Shown here in pieces: positions 63,866-64,000 of a stretch of DNA of 64,000 nucleotides (positions are counted from its first letter, which is position 1; each line of letters begins with the position of its first letter). The translations under genes were made by a program, and so were the position numbers. Origin of the DNA: CAVSRC01 sp963750065 (GTDB lineage Bacteria > Pseudomonadota > Alphaproteobacteria > Rhizobiales > Kaistiaceae); contig CAVVPK010000012.1 of the NCBI GenBank assembly GCA_963750065.1, positions 186,001 to 250,000 of the forward strand, in the 5' to 3' direction. Below the pieces are notes generated by a model. The model was given only the letters and a program-made list of their open reading frames with translations, made no database searches and had not been told where the DNA came from.

Positions 63866-64000
63866 ATGGATAGCAGCAGCGGATCGCCCCAACCCGTTCC
63901 AACGGCTGTCCTGCCGGCTGCGGGCGTTACCCCGTTTCTGGAGCTTCGCAACATCCACAAGCGCTTCGCAGGCGTCCATGCCCTGCGCGGCGTCAGCACC
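63866..64000 (+). CDS. Sugar ABC transporter ATP-binding protein, 5' part only
   Basis: The first 45 codons are visible before the window ends. After a polar, proline-containing tail (MDSSSGSPQPVPTAVLPAAG) the sequence FLELRNIHKRFAGVHALRGV is the standard opening of RbsA/AraG/MglA-type sugar ATPases. ATG at 63866 has TTTGGAA upstream. It should power the importer with the permease and binding protein encoded before it. Walker motifs lie outside the window. Confidence 0.8.
   Translation, partial: MDSSSGSPQPVPTAVLPAAGVTPFLELRNIHKRFAGVHALRGVST

Overview
The window is GC-rich DNA (roughly two-thirds GC by eye) from an alphaproteobacterium, most likely of the order Hyphomicrobiales (Rhizobiales). 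The evidence is the cysG-DUF2849-cysI-cysH-DUF934 sulfur operon, an agl-type alpha-glucoside ABC importer, a long PAS histidine kinase resembling PdhS/PleC, a phasin, acetoacetyl-CoA synthetase, an alphaproteobacterial tRNA-His with A73 and no encoded G-1, and GC-rich interspersed palindromes. I cannot name a genus. About 50 genes are supported, most in tight operons with ATGA/GTGA overlaps.

Layout. 1-4.8 kb: alpha-glucoside importer (binding protein, two permeases, ATPase). 5-10 kb: siroheme synthase, DUF2849, sulfite reductase, APS reductase and DUF934, with blocks of a 41-bp tandem repeat at two junctions. 10-14.3 kb: small genes plus two frameshifted genes. 14.4-20.5 kb: Entner-Doudoroff genes edd and zwf without pgl, a divergent SMP-30/gluconolactonase, and a secreted protein. 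20.6-25.3 kb: MATE pump, OmpR/EnvZ-type two-component system, cytochrome c. 25.4-31.2 kb: a complete CecR-YbhGFSR-type export operon whose adaptor gene carries a 4-bp duplication frameshift. 31.5-40 kb: polyamine module, with puuA-OCD-cupin-puuB on the minus strand and potFGHI on the plus strand. 40-46 kb: ECF sigma/anti-sigma/periplasmic sensor, EF-hand protein, AsmA-like protein and acetoacetyl-CoA synthetase. 46-50.5 kb: the large kinase, a phasin and tRNA-His.

50.7-64 kb is the most unusual part, a sugar-catabolic cluster that begins beside tRNA-His with an insertion-sequence relic. It holds a class II aldolase, DhaL, a SorC-family transcription regulator fused to a complete DhaK kinase subunit, transaldolase, transketolase, an RpiB-type isomerase, a second DhaK-DhaL pair and an ABC sugar importer that runs off the window. 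A shared operator-like motif, AAACAACAGA-N3-ATGTTRT, lies in front of transaldolase and between transketolase and rpiB. The simplest reading is uptake and phosphorylation of a ketose (tetrulose, apulose or similar), then aldol cleavage and/or pentose-phosphate rearrangement, with the regulator physically joined to the substrate-binding kinase subunit.

Four genes (a DUF4386 membrane protein, a winged-helix/TPR-like regulator, the YbhG-like adaptor and a small cupin) are broken by frameshifts. They are either genuine decay or local sequencing or assembly errors; sequence alone cannot separate these.
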